Positions 41,133-48,230 of a stretch of 64,000 nucleotides of DNA are shown here, one piece after another. Source of the stretch: an uncultured Eubacteriales bacterium (GTDB taxonomy: Bacteria; Bacillota; Clostridia; Oscillospirales; Acutalibacteraceae); the NCBI GenBank assembly GCA_910584745.1, contig CAJUDG010000004.1, positions 207,304 through 271,303 on the forward strand. The letters run 5' to 3'. The notes beneath the pieces are model-generated. The model searched no databases. It was given only the letters and a program-made list of their open reading frames with translations, and was not told the DNA's origin. Both the position numbers and the translations under genes were made by a program. The first letter of the stretch is position 1. Each line of letters starts with the position of its first letter.

Positions 41133-43058
41133 ATGGCTATCCTCACCGTAACGGACATCTCCCTTGCCTTTGGCGAGGAGACCATAATAGAAAATATCAG
41201 CTTCGAGTTGCAAAAGGGCGAGCATGTGGGCCTTGTGGGGGTAAACGGCTCGGGCAAGACCACACTTTTCAAGACCCTCACCGGGGAGTATACCCCGGAC
41301 ACCGGCTCGGCCATATTCTCAAGGGAGACCGTGCCCGGGTACATGGAGCAGCACGTCTGCCGGGACCTTCATAAGACCGCCTTTGAGGAGGTCATGACCG
41401 TCTTTTCCCATCTTACGGATATGGAGCGGGAGCTGGAGGACATTACACGGCGACTTATGCAGTCCCCGCCAAAGGAGGAGCTGGACGGGCTGATTCTGCG
41501 CCAGGACCGGCTCAACGAGGAGTACGCCGCGGGCGGCGGGCTCACCTGCCGGTCCCGGGCCCGGTCAGCCCTTCTGGGACTGGGGCTTACAGAGGAGCAG
41601 ATAGGGAACAGGGTGGGGGTACTTAGCGGCGGGCAGAAGGCCAAATTGCAGCTTGCCAAGATGCTCTTGAGCGGGGCGAATCTTTTGCTTTTGGACGAGC
41701 CCACAAACCACCTGGACATCCAGTCAGTAGAGTGGCTGGAGGGGTTCCTCTTAAATTATCAGGGGGCCTATATCGTTATATCACATGACCGCTACTTCCT
41801 GGATAAGGTCACGGAGCGCACCCTCTTGATGCAGGGGAAGACCGTGGAGAGCTATAAGGGCAACTATAGCCGCCATCTTGAGCTGAAGGCCGAGAAGCGG
41901 CTGGCAATGGAGCGGGTGTATGAGAACACCAAAAAAGAGATAAAGCGCATAGAGGGCATCATCGAGCAGCAGCGCCGATGGAACCAGGAGCGCAACTACG
42001 TCACCATCGCCAGCAAGCAGAAGGCCATCGACCGGCTGGAGGCCACCCTTGAGAAGCCGGACCAGGACCCCGAGAGCATACGCTTTCAGTTCAGCGCCAG
42101 CAGAAGGAGCGGCGATGACGTGCTCACTGCCGAGGACCTGAGCCTGAGCTTTGGGGGGCCGAAGATATTTGAGAAGGTCAATATGGAGATAAAGCGCGGG
42201 GAGAAGATATTTCTGATCGGTCCCAACGGCTGCGGCAAGACCAGCCTTTTCAAGATACTTCTGGAGCAGTACCGGCCGGACACGGGCTTTGTGAAGCTGG
42301 GGGCCGGGGTGGACCTGGGCTATTACGAGCAGTCACAGATGAGCCTGCACGACGGCAAGGAGGTCATCGACGAGATCTGGGACGAGCACCCCCGCATGAC
42401 CGAGACCCAGGTGCGAAACGCCCTGGCGGTGTTCCTATTTAAGGGCGAGGACGTGTTCAAGCCCGTGGGGGCCCTCTCCGGCGGGGAGCGGGCGAGGATA
42501 CTGCTGCTGAAGCTCATGCTGTCAAAGGCCAATTTCCTGCTGCTGGACGAGCCCACGAACCACCTGGACATAGGCTCCTGCGAGGCGCTGGAGGATGCGC
42601 TGTCGGGATATGACGGCACTTTGTTCGTGGTAAGCCACGACCGCTATCTTATCAACAAGCTGGCGGATAAGGTGTATGCCCTGACCCCACAGGGCGCGGA
42701 GCTGTACCACGGCAACTACGACTACTACCTTGAAAAGCGGCAGGCGGAGCTTGAAAAAGAGGAGCAGAAGGCCCCGCCAAAGGTGAGCCTGTATAAGCAG
42801 CGCAAGGAGCGGGAATCGGAGCTTCGGCGTATGCGCACGGCGCTGAAGAAGCTTGAAGCCGAGATTGAGGAGAACGACGCGAAGCGCGGGGAGCTTGAGG
42901 AGCGGCTGAATGACCCTGATGTGGCCGCCGACTATGAGGAGCTGACCAGAGTCACCGGGGAGCTGACGGAGCTCTCGGCCAGGAGCGAGGAGCTGCTTTT
43001 GGAGTGGACGGAGCTCTCTGAGGAGCTGGAACGGCAGGAGGCGGAGAGTGAAGGTTAA
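41133..43058 (+). CDS. ABC-F family ATPase
   Basis: 641 residues, two ABC domains, no membrane part. Walker A motifs GVNGSGKTT (about 36) and GPNGCGKTS (about 365); signatures LSGGQKAKL and LSGGERARI; both Walker B motifs read LLLDEPTNHLDI. The interdomain linker (YENTKKEIKRIEGIIEQQRRW) and a long charged C-terminal coiled coil suggest the Uup/YdiF branch acting on ribosomes or DNA rather than an exporter. Antibiotic resistance cannot be claimed. It overlaps mtaB by 11 bases. Confidence 0.92.
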   Translation: MAILTVTDISLAFGEETIIENISFELQKGEHVGLVGVNGSGKTTLFKTLTGEYTPDTGSAIFSRETVPGYMEQHVCRDLHKTAFEEVMTVFSHLTDMERELEDITRRLMQSPPKEELDGLILRQDRLNEEYAAGGGLTCRSRARSALLGLGLTEEQIGNRVGVLSGGQKAKLQLAKMLLSGANLLLLDEPTNHLDIQSVEWLEGFLLNYQGAYIVISHDRYFLDKVTERTLLMQGKTVESYKGNYSRHLELKAEKRLAMERVYENTKKEIKRIEGIIEQQRRWNQERNYVTIASKQKAIDRLEATLEKPDQDPESIRFQFSASRRSGDDVLTAEDLSLSFGGPKIFEKVNMEIKRGEKIFLIGPNGCGKTSLFKILLEQYRPDTGFVKLGAGVDLGYYEQSQMSLHDGKEVIDEIWDEHPRMTETQVRNALAVFLFKGEDVFKPVGALSGGERARILLLKLMLSKANFLLLDEPTNHLDIGSCEALEDALSGYDGTLFVVSHDRYLINKLADKVYALTPQGAELYHGNYDYYLEKRQAELEKEEQKAPPKVSLYKQRKERESELRRMRTALKKLEAEIEENDAKRGELEERLNDPDVAADYEELTRVTGELTELSARSEELLLEWTELSEELERQEAESEG

Positions 43059-44355
43059 ATTTCTGACTTTGGGGTGCAAGGTGAACCAGTACGAGAGCGA
43101 GGCCATGCTGGAGGCCCTGGAGCGGGAGGGCTTTACCCCCGCCGGGGAGAATGAGCCCGCCGGTGTGCTGATAGTGAACTCCTGCACGGTCACCGCCCAG
43201 AGCGACCAGAAGGCCCGGCAGGCCCTGAGACGGCTGAAGCGCCAGAACCCGGAGGCCGTGACGGTGCTCACCGGCTGCTGGCCCCAGGCCTTTCCCCAGG
43301 AGGCGGAGAAGCTTATGGAGGCCGACATCATCCTGGGCAACTCGAAAAGGGGGGAGCTGGGGAGCAGGATAAGGGAATACCTCGCTGAAAAGCGGCGGAT
43401 AGTGGACGTGACCCCCCACCAAAAGGACGAGCCCTTCGAGCCCATGAGCGTAAAGGGGCTCTCGGGGCATACCCGGGCATTTTTGAAGATAGAGGACGGC
43501 TGCGAGCGGTACTGCGCCTACTGCATAATTCCCTACGCCCGGGGGCGGGTGCGCTCGAAGCCCCTTTGCGACCTGTGGGACGAGGTGGATGGGCTGGCCC
43601 GGAGAGGGTACAAAGAGGTGGTGCTCACAGGGATAAATCTACCCGCCTATGGCCAGGACCTGGGGCTGACCCTCTGCGACGCGGTGGAGGCGGCCTGTTC
43701 CGTGGAGGGTATATGCCGGGTGCGGTTGGGGTCACTTGAGCCGGAGCGGCTGACGCCGGAGGTCATCGGGAGGATGAGGGCGCAGAGTAAGCTCTGCCCG
43801 CAGTTCCACCTGTCTTTGCAGAGCGGCTGCGACGGGACCCTTAGGCGTATGCACAGGCACTATACGAGCGCCGAATACATGAGGATAGTTGAGGACCTGC
43901 GGGCGGCGTTCCCGAACTGCGCCATAACCACCGACGTGATGGTGGGCTTCCCCGGGGAGACCGGGGAGGAGTTTGCGGAGTCCCTGGACTTCTGCCAACG
44001 TGTGGGCTTTGCAAAGGTACACGTTTTCGCCTACTCTAGAAGACCCGGCACCGTGGCGGCGAAGGCCCCGGACCAGGTGACGAACGCCGTGAAGGAACAG
44101 AGGAGCAAAGCGCTTTCTGCGGCCATGGAGGGGTCAAGGCTCGGCTTTCTGCGCTCTCAGGTGGGCCGAAGGGAGCTGGTGCTTATAGAGCGTGAAGTTG
44201 GCCCCGGCATTTGGGAGGGGCTGACGGCCAATTACACCCCGGTGCGGGTGGAGAGCTCCCGGGAGCTGGCGGGGGAGATACTGCCGGTGCGGATAACGGG
44301 AGTGGGGGATGGGTACTGCGCGGGAGAAGTCCTTGACGTTTCCGGCGGCCAGTGA
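43048..44355 (+). CDS. mtaB: tRNA t6A methylthiotransferase MtaB
   Basis: 435 residues from a GTG start with AGGAGG six bases upstream. The N-terminal MTTase domain has Cys in TLGCKVNQYES, VNSCTVTAQ and LTGCWPQ, ligands of the second iron-sulfur cluster. The radical-SAM motif CERYCAYCIIPYARG is near 150, and the C-terminal TRAM domain ends the protein. It adds the methylthio group to t6A37 of tRNAs reading ANN codons. CKVNQYES and the length fit MtaB better than MiaB or RimO. Confidence 0.93.
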   Translation: MKVKFLTLGCKVNQYESEAMLEALEREGFTPAGENEPAGVLIVNSCTVTAQSDQKARQALRRLKRQNPEAVTVLTGCWPQAFPQEAEKLMEADIILGNSKRGELGSRIREYLAEKRRIVDVTPHQKDEPFEPMSVKGLSGHTRAFLKIEDGCERYCAYCIIPYARGRVRSKPLCDLWDEVDGLARRGYKEVVLTGINLPAYGQDLGLTLCDAVEAACSVEGICRVRLGSLEPERLTPEVIGRMRAQSKLCPQFHLSLQSGCDGTLRRMHRHYTSAEYMRIVEDLRAAFPNCAITTDVMVGFPGETGEEFAESLDFCQRVGFAKVHVFAYSRRPGTVAAKAPDQVTNAVKEQRSKALSAAMEGSRLGFLRSQVGRRELVLIEREVGPGIWEGLTANYTPVRVESSRELAGEILPVRITGVGDGYCAGEVLDVSGGQ

Positions 44356-44361
44356 TATAAT
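44333..44361 (+). promoter_or_regulatory. promoter of the leader-peptide/GNAT transcript
   Basis: TTGACG (44333-44338), 17-base spacer, TATAAT (44356-44361). It overlaps the mtaB stop. Confidence 0.8.
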
Positions 44362-44392
44362 GGTGGTATCATCTATGAAAGGAGCGGTCATT

Positions 44393-44446
44393 ATGAAGTG
44401 CAAAGTGTTTACCCGGAATAAAAATCAGGAGGGTATCACAAGGTAA
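44393..44446 (+). CDS. candidate 17-residue leader peptide
   Basis: ATG with AAAGGAG eight bases upstream opens the frame MKCKVFTRNKNQEGITR and ends TAA at 44444-44446. A second in-frame ATG six codons earlier (44375) is possible. The frame lies between a good promoter and a GNAT gene, and its last codons overlap a stretch able to pair with the downstream CCCTCCC. Too short to be judged by coding statistics. Confidence 0.45.
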   Translation: MKCKVFTRNKNQEGITR

Positions 44447-44468
44447 GCCCTCCCATGAAAAATGGAGG
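44429..44468 (+). promoter_or_regulatory. candidate translational attenuator of the GNAT gene
   Basis: Three complementary blocks: GAGGG (44429-44433, inside the leader frame), CCCTCCC (44448-44454) and GGAGG (44464-44468), the ribosome site of the GNAT gene. Block 2 can pair with block 1, leaving the ribosome site free, or with block 3, hiding it. The choice would depend on ribosomes in the leader frame. Structure is seen, regulation is inferred. Confidence 0.45.
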
Positions 44469-44474
44469 ACATAT

Positions 44475-45002
44475 ATGTTATTGAAGCACAACGAACTGAC
44501 CATCCGTAATGCCACCGCCGCCGACACCCCCCAGCTTGAAAAGTGGTGGAACGACGGCAGAGTGATGGCCCACGCGGGCTTTCCCCTTGGGCTGGGCACC
44601 ACGGCCGGGGATATTGCCGCAAAGATAGCCCAGGATACGGACGAAAACCGGCGGCTCATACTGGAGCTGGAAGATAGGCCCATAGGAGAGATGAGCTACT
44701 GCGCCATAGAGGGCGGGGCCGTTGGGATAGGCATAAAGATATGCGACTTCTCTCTGCACGAGAAGGGGCTGGGTAAGCAGTACCTCAGTATGCTTATTCG
44801 CTCGCTGTTTGAGGACTTCGGGTACGGCAAGGTGGTGCTGGACACCAACCTGAAAAATTTGCGGGCCCAGCACGTGTACGAGCGGCTGGGGTTCAAGAAG
44901 GTGCGCGTAAGGGAAAATTCCTGGACTGACCAGCTGGGAGAGCCACAGAGCGCTGTCGACTATGAGCTGAGCCCGGAGGACTTTATAGACTTCGCCAAGT
45001 AA
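44475..45002 (+). CDS. GNAT-family acetyltransferase
   Basis: 175 residues. HEKGLGKQYLSMLIRSLF is the acetyl-CoA binding motif A (about residues 95-112), followed by DTNLKNLRAQHVYERLGFKKVR (motif B). The N-terminal WNDGRVMAHAGF segment and overall size resemble RimJ- or AAC(6')-like N-acetyltransferases. The substrate is unknown. The ATG lies six bases after a GGAGG that may be sequestered in a hairpin. Confidence 0.85.
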   Translation: MLLKHNELTIRNATAADTPQLEKWWNDGRVMAHAGFPLGLGTTAGDIAAKIAQDTDENRRLILELEDRPIGEMSYCAIEGGAVGIGIKICDFSLHEKGLGKQYLSMLIRSLFEDFGYGKVVLDTNLKNLRAQHVYERLGFKKVRVRENSWTDQLGEPQSAVDYELSPEDFIDFAK

Positions 45003-45010
45003 AAAATGGG

Positions 45011-45042
45011 AGCCGAGCGTCAAGCTTGGCTCTCTTTTTTAT
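45011..45042 (+). terminator. terminator after the GNAT gene
   Basis: GAGCCGAGC pairs with GCTTGGCTC (nine pairs, one G-T) around a short loop, followed by TCTTTTTT. Confidence 0.8.
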
Positions 45043-45050
45043 AAAAAACC

Positions 45051-45079
45051 TGGATTTTTTCGGATAAATATGTTATAAT
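45051..45079 (+). promoter_or_regulatory. promoter of the polyphosphate:AMP phosphotransferase gene
   Basis: TATAAT at 45074-45079 with a weak TGGATT -35 box 17 bases upstream. The predicted start near 45086 excludes the in-frame ATG at 45078 as translation start. Confidence 0.55.
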
Positions 45080-45119
45080 GTCCCCGTGGAACCCCAAAAT
45101 TATCACTGAGGTGAGCAAT

Positions 45120-46592
45120 ATGCTTAAAAATTGGATACGTCCGGCGCGCCCGGACAGAGACGAGGTAAAGGTGCGGCTGAAGGCGGCCCAGGAGAAGCTG
45201 GCCGTACAGCAGATGCAGCTCAAGGATAAGAAGCTGCCTGTGCTGGTGCTCATAGAGGGCTGGGGCGCCGCCGGAAAGGGCAGCACCATCGGCAGGATTA
45301 TAAGGAACATCGACCCCCGGTTCTTCAAGGTCTTCTCCATGGCCGCCCCCACGGAGGAGGAACGCCGCAAGCCATTTTTGACCCGGTACTTTGAGAAGAT
45401 ACCCGAGGCGGGGAAGTTCACCTTCCTGGATTCCGGCTGGATGGACGAGATAACCAAGGAGACCCTGTCCGGTGTGCTGGACGCGGAGGACTACGCCCAT
45501 CGGGTGGACAGCGTGAAGCGCTTTGAGCGGCAGCTTACGGACAACGGCTATCTGGTGCTCAAATTCTTCTTCAATATCAGCAAAAAGGAGCAGGCAGGAC
45601 GCATAAACGCCCTGATGGACAATAAGGATACCGCGTGGCGGGTGAGCCGGGGGGATATCTGGCAGAATAATCACTATGACCGGTGCCTGGACGTGTTCGA
45701 CAGGTATCTTGAGGACACCAACACCCCCAGCGCCCCCTGGTACATTATTGACGCAAAGAACAAGCGCTTCGCGGAGCTGCAGGTGATGGAGGCGCTGTGC
45801 ACGGGTATAGACACGGCCCTGCACAACGGTAGCCTTGCCGTGCCGCTCTTGCAAAATGTGTTCCCCCTTATCAAGATGCCAAAGCTCAGGGACGTGGAGC
45901 TCAAGAGCAAGACCATCACCGACGAGGAGTATAAGACGAGGCTCAAGGAGCTGCAGGGGAAGCTCGGTATGCTCCATAACCGGCTCTACCGCAAGCGGGT
46001 GCCGGTGGTCATCGTGTATGAGGGCTGGGACGCCGCGGGCAAGGGCGGCAATATCAAGCGCCTGACCGGGGCCATGGATCCCCGGGGCTTTGAGGTGCAT
46101 CCCATCGCAAGCCCCGAACCCCATGAGAAGGCCCGGCATTATCTCTGGCGGTTCTGGACAAGGCTGCCAAAGGACGGGCATATAGCCATCTTCGACCGCA
46201 GCTGGTACGGCCGGGTTATGGTGGAGAGGCTTGAGGGCTTCTGCACGGAGAACGACTGGCAGCGGGCATTCTACGAGATGAACGAGTTTGAGCAGGAGCT
46301 CTCGAACTGGGGGGCGGTGGTGCTGAAATTCTGGGTGCAGATAGACAAGGACACCCAGCTCGAGCGCTTCACCGACCGGCAGAACACTCCGGCGAAGCAG
46401 TGGAAGCTCACCGACGAGGACTGGCGCAACCGGGAGAAGTGGGACGTTTACGAGGCGGCTATAGACGAGATGCTGGAGAAGACCAGCACCACATATGCGC
46501 CCTGGCATATTTTGGAGTCGGTGGATAAGAAGTACGCCAGGATCAAGGCGCTGGAGATCGTGGTGGAGGCGCTGGAAGATGCGCTGAAGTGA
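45120..46592 (+). CDS. pap: polyphosphate:AMP phosphotransferase (two-domain PPK2)
   Basis: 490 residues from the ATG at 45120, with GAGGTG six bases upstream. Two tandem PPK2 domains: the first with VLIEGWGAAGKGSTIGRI near 44-60, the second with VIVYEGWDAAGKGGNIKRL near 295-315 followed by FDRSWYGRVMVERLEG. Fused PPK2 proteins of this length (class II) phosphorylate AMP to ADP using polyphosphate. The first domain has diverged active-site residues (WGAAGKG; FLDSGWMDE for DRSWY), as usual for the non-catalytic lobe. Confidence 0.92.
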   Translation: MLKNWIRPARPDRDEVKVRLKAAQEKLAVQQMQLKDKKLPVLVLIEGWGAAGKGSTIGRIIRNIDPRFFKVFSMAAPTEEERRKPFLTRYFEKIPEAGKFTFLDSGWMDEITKETLSGVLDAEDYAHRVDSVKRFERQLTDNGYLVLKFFFNISKKEQAGRINALMDNKDTAWRVSRGDIWQNNHYDRCLDVFDRYLEDTNTPSAPWYIIDAKNKRFAELQVMEALCTGIDTALHNGSLAVPLLQNVFPLIKMPKLRDVELKSKTITDEEYKTRLKELQGKLGMLHNRLYRKRVPVVIVYEGWDAAGKGGNIKRLTGAMDPRGFEVHPIASPEPHEKARHYLWRFWTRLPKDGHIAIFDRSWYGRVMVERLEGFCTENDWQRAFYEMNEFEQELSNWGAVVLKFWVQIDKDTQLERFTDRQNTPAKQWKLTDEDWRNREKWDVYEAAIDEMLEKTSTTYAPWHILESVDKKYARIKALEIVVEALEDALK

Positions 46593-46595
46593 TAT

Positions 46596-46766
46596 GACTA
46601 GGGTGTATTTTGTAAGGCACGCGGAAGTCTGACCGGGTCGGTGCATGACCCATATCCCGCCCGCTCACAGGAAAAGGCGCTAAGGGCTGTGCTCTCGCCG
46701 TGGATTGTGGAGATGGCATTTTCACATACGGAGAATCGGTCTATTGAATATTTCCAGGTCGCTTAA
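46596..46766 (+). pseudogene. histidine phosphatase (phosphoglycerate mutase-like) fragment
   Basis: The frame starts MTRVYFVRHAE, the signature strand with the catalytic RH(A/G) motif, then hits a TGA. One frame over, VHDPYPAR...KALRAVLSPWIVEMAFSHTENRSIEYF continues the family pattern (a VHD segment and a degenerate AFSSPYxRSIET). The total is only about 55 codons of a normal 190, so the gene is frameshifted, internally deleted and truncated. Confidence 0.65.
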
Positions 46767-46775
46767 AGAAAGAGA

Positions 46776-46800
46776 GCGGGGTTTTCACCCCGCCTTTTTC
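46776..46800 (+). terminator. hairpin terminator
   Basis: GCGGGGT (46776-46782) pairs with ACCCCGC (46787-46793), followed by CTTTTTC. It lies between the phosphatase remnant and the converging nagA. Confidence 0.75.
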
Positions 46801-46801
46801 T

Positions 46802-47965
46802 TTACTGCGCCCTTTTCACAACACACTGGGTGCCCGCCCCATGGCTTATCCACACGGAGGCTATCTCCAGGTCCTTATCAAGTATCACAAGGTCAGCGGC
46901 CTTGCCGGGCTCTATGCTGCCTATTTCATTATCAAGGCCGATCTGCATAGCGGGGATAAGGCTGGCGGACTTCACCGCCGTCTCCAGGGGCACGCCGTAG
47001 CTGACAAGGTTTTTGACCTCCTCATGAAGGTTGCTGACGGACCCGGCAATGGTGCCGTCAGGGAGGACGGCCTTGCCGCCGGAAACGGTGACCATCTGGC
47101 CGCCCAGGTCGTAGGCGGTACCCTCGGGCATACCGTTGGCGCGCATGGAGTCGCTGATAATGAGCAGCCTGCCGCCCATGAGCTTGAAGGCCGTCTTCAG
47201 CACGGCGGGGTGGATATGCTGGCCGTCGCAGATTATCTCGGCCCGGACGCGCCCGTCGTCAAAGACCGCCCCAACCACGCCCGGGTCCCGGTGGTGCAGG
47301 CCGTTCATGGCGTTGAAAAGGTGGGTGGCGTGGGTTATGCCCCAGCCGAAGGACTCCTTGGCCATATTATAGTCGGCGGTGGTGTGGGCGATGGACACCC
47401 GGCAGAGCTCCTTGGCCCGCTTTATAAAGTCCTCTCCCCCGGGCTGCTCCGGGGCCATGTCCACCAGCTTTACAAGGCCGCCGGAGAGCTCAAAGAGCTC
47501 CTTGAACATCTGAAAGTCCGGGGCGACGATGTCGTCCTCCCTCTGGGCGCCCTTGCGGGCGGCGGAGATGAAGGGGCCCTCCATGTTCACACCGGCAACT
47601 TTTGCGCCGTCCTCTATGGGATTCTCATGGACGCTTTTGGCGGCGAGCAGGGCCCTCTCGATGGTAGGCCGGTCCACGGTCATGGTGGTGGGGCAGAAGG
47701 AGGTCACTCCGTGGCCCAGCAGGAAGCGGGCCATGCTCTCGATGGCCTCGGGGGTGCCGTCACAGGTATCGACCCCCGCGCAGCCGTGGATATGCACGTC
47801 CACAAAGCCGGGCACGATGGTGTAGTCCCCGGCGTCGATGGCCGTGTCCTCATCCTTTCGGGGCAGGTTGGGCCCGCAGGCCGCTATTTTGCCCTTTTCT
47901 ATCTGTATGTCGCCCTTTACCAGATTGAAATCCTTATCAAGGTAGGTGGTGTTGATGATGAACAT
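46802..47965 (-). CDS. nagA: N-acetylglucosamine-6-phosphate deacetylase
   Basis: 387 residues, amidohydrolase fold. VDVHIHG near residue 58 and NMEGPFIS near 126 are metal-site landmarks, HTTADY and THLFNAMNGLHHRDPG the substrate loop, and ISDSMRANG the catalytic Asp. It deacetylates GlcNAc-6-P on the way to glucosamine-6-P in amino-sugar recycling. No nagB is adjacent. The gene ends just short of the pseudogene terminator; upstream is a BofA-like gene. Confidence 0.95.
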   Translation of the reverse strand: MFIINTTYLDKDFNLVKGDIQIEKGKIAACGPNLPRKDEDTAIDAGDYTIVPGFVDVHIHGCAGVDTCDGTPEAIESMARFLLGHGVTSFCPTTMTVDRPTIERALLAAKSVHENPIEDGAKVAGVNMEGPFISAARKGAQREDDIVAPDFQMFKELFELSGGLVKLVDMAPEQPGGEDFIKRAKELCRVSIAHTTADYNMAKESFGWGITHATHLFNAMNGLHHRDPGVVGAVFDDGRVRAEIICDGQHIHPAVLKTAFKLMGGRLLIISDSMRANGMPEGTAYDLGGQMVTVSGGKAVLPDGTIAGSVSNLHEEVKNLVSYGVPLETAVKSASLIPAMQIGLDNEIGSIEPGKAADLVILDKDLEIASVWISHGAGTQCVVKRAQ

Positions 47966-47992
47966 TTTGACTTCCCTCGCTTTTTATTAAGT

Positions 47993-48169
47993 TTATAGCA
48001 GTATCGTGTTTAAAATCACCATAAGGGTCACGCCCGGCACTCCCAGAAGGCCGGAGACCCCAATGGACAGGCGGGTGACGGCCAGGGCAACGCCGGTATA
48101 GGGGGCGGTCAGGTTGACGGCGGCCAGGGCTATAAAGCCCAGCAGGCCGGAGAAGATAAAGCTTTTCAT
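47993..48169 (-). CDS. BofA-like small membrane protein
   Basis: 58 residues, starting MKSFIFSGLLG with AAAGGGG seven bases upstream. The middle and end, VNLTAPYTGVALAVTRLSIGVSG then LLGVPGVTLMVILNTIL, match the second half of BofA, which holds pro-sigma-K processing in check with SpoIVFA/FB in the spore mother cell. The protein is shorter than the Bacillus form (87 residues), keeping essentially the conserved GILGIPGV part. This supports a spore-forming lineage. Sporulation function is inferred from family. Confidence 0.75.
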   Translation of the reverse strand: MKSFIFSGLLGFIALAAVNLTAPYTGVALAVTRLSIGVSGLLGVPGVTLMVILNTILL

Positions 48170-48230
48170 AGGGGGCCCCTTTCTGAAATAGAGGTTTTAC
48201 CCTATTTTATGAGCTGGCTCCGGCGCTTAT

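Noticed and set aside
45039..46646. Minus-strand open frame of 535 codons opposite pap
   Set aside because: Shadow of the two-domain PPK2 gene, which has full motifs on the plus strand; no ribosome site or family signal on the minus strand.
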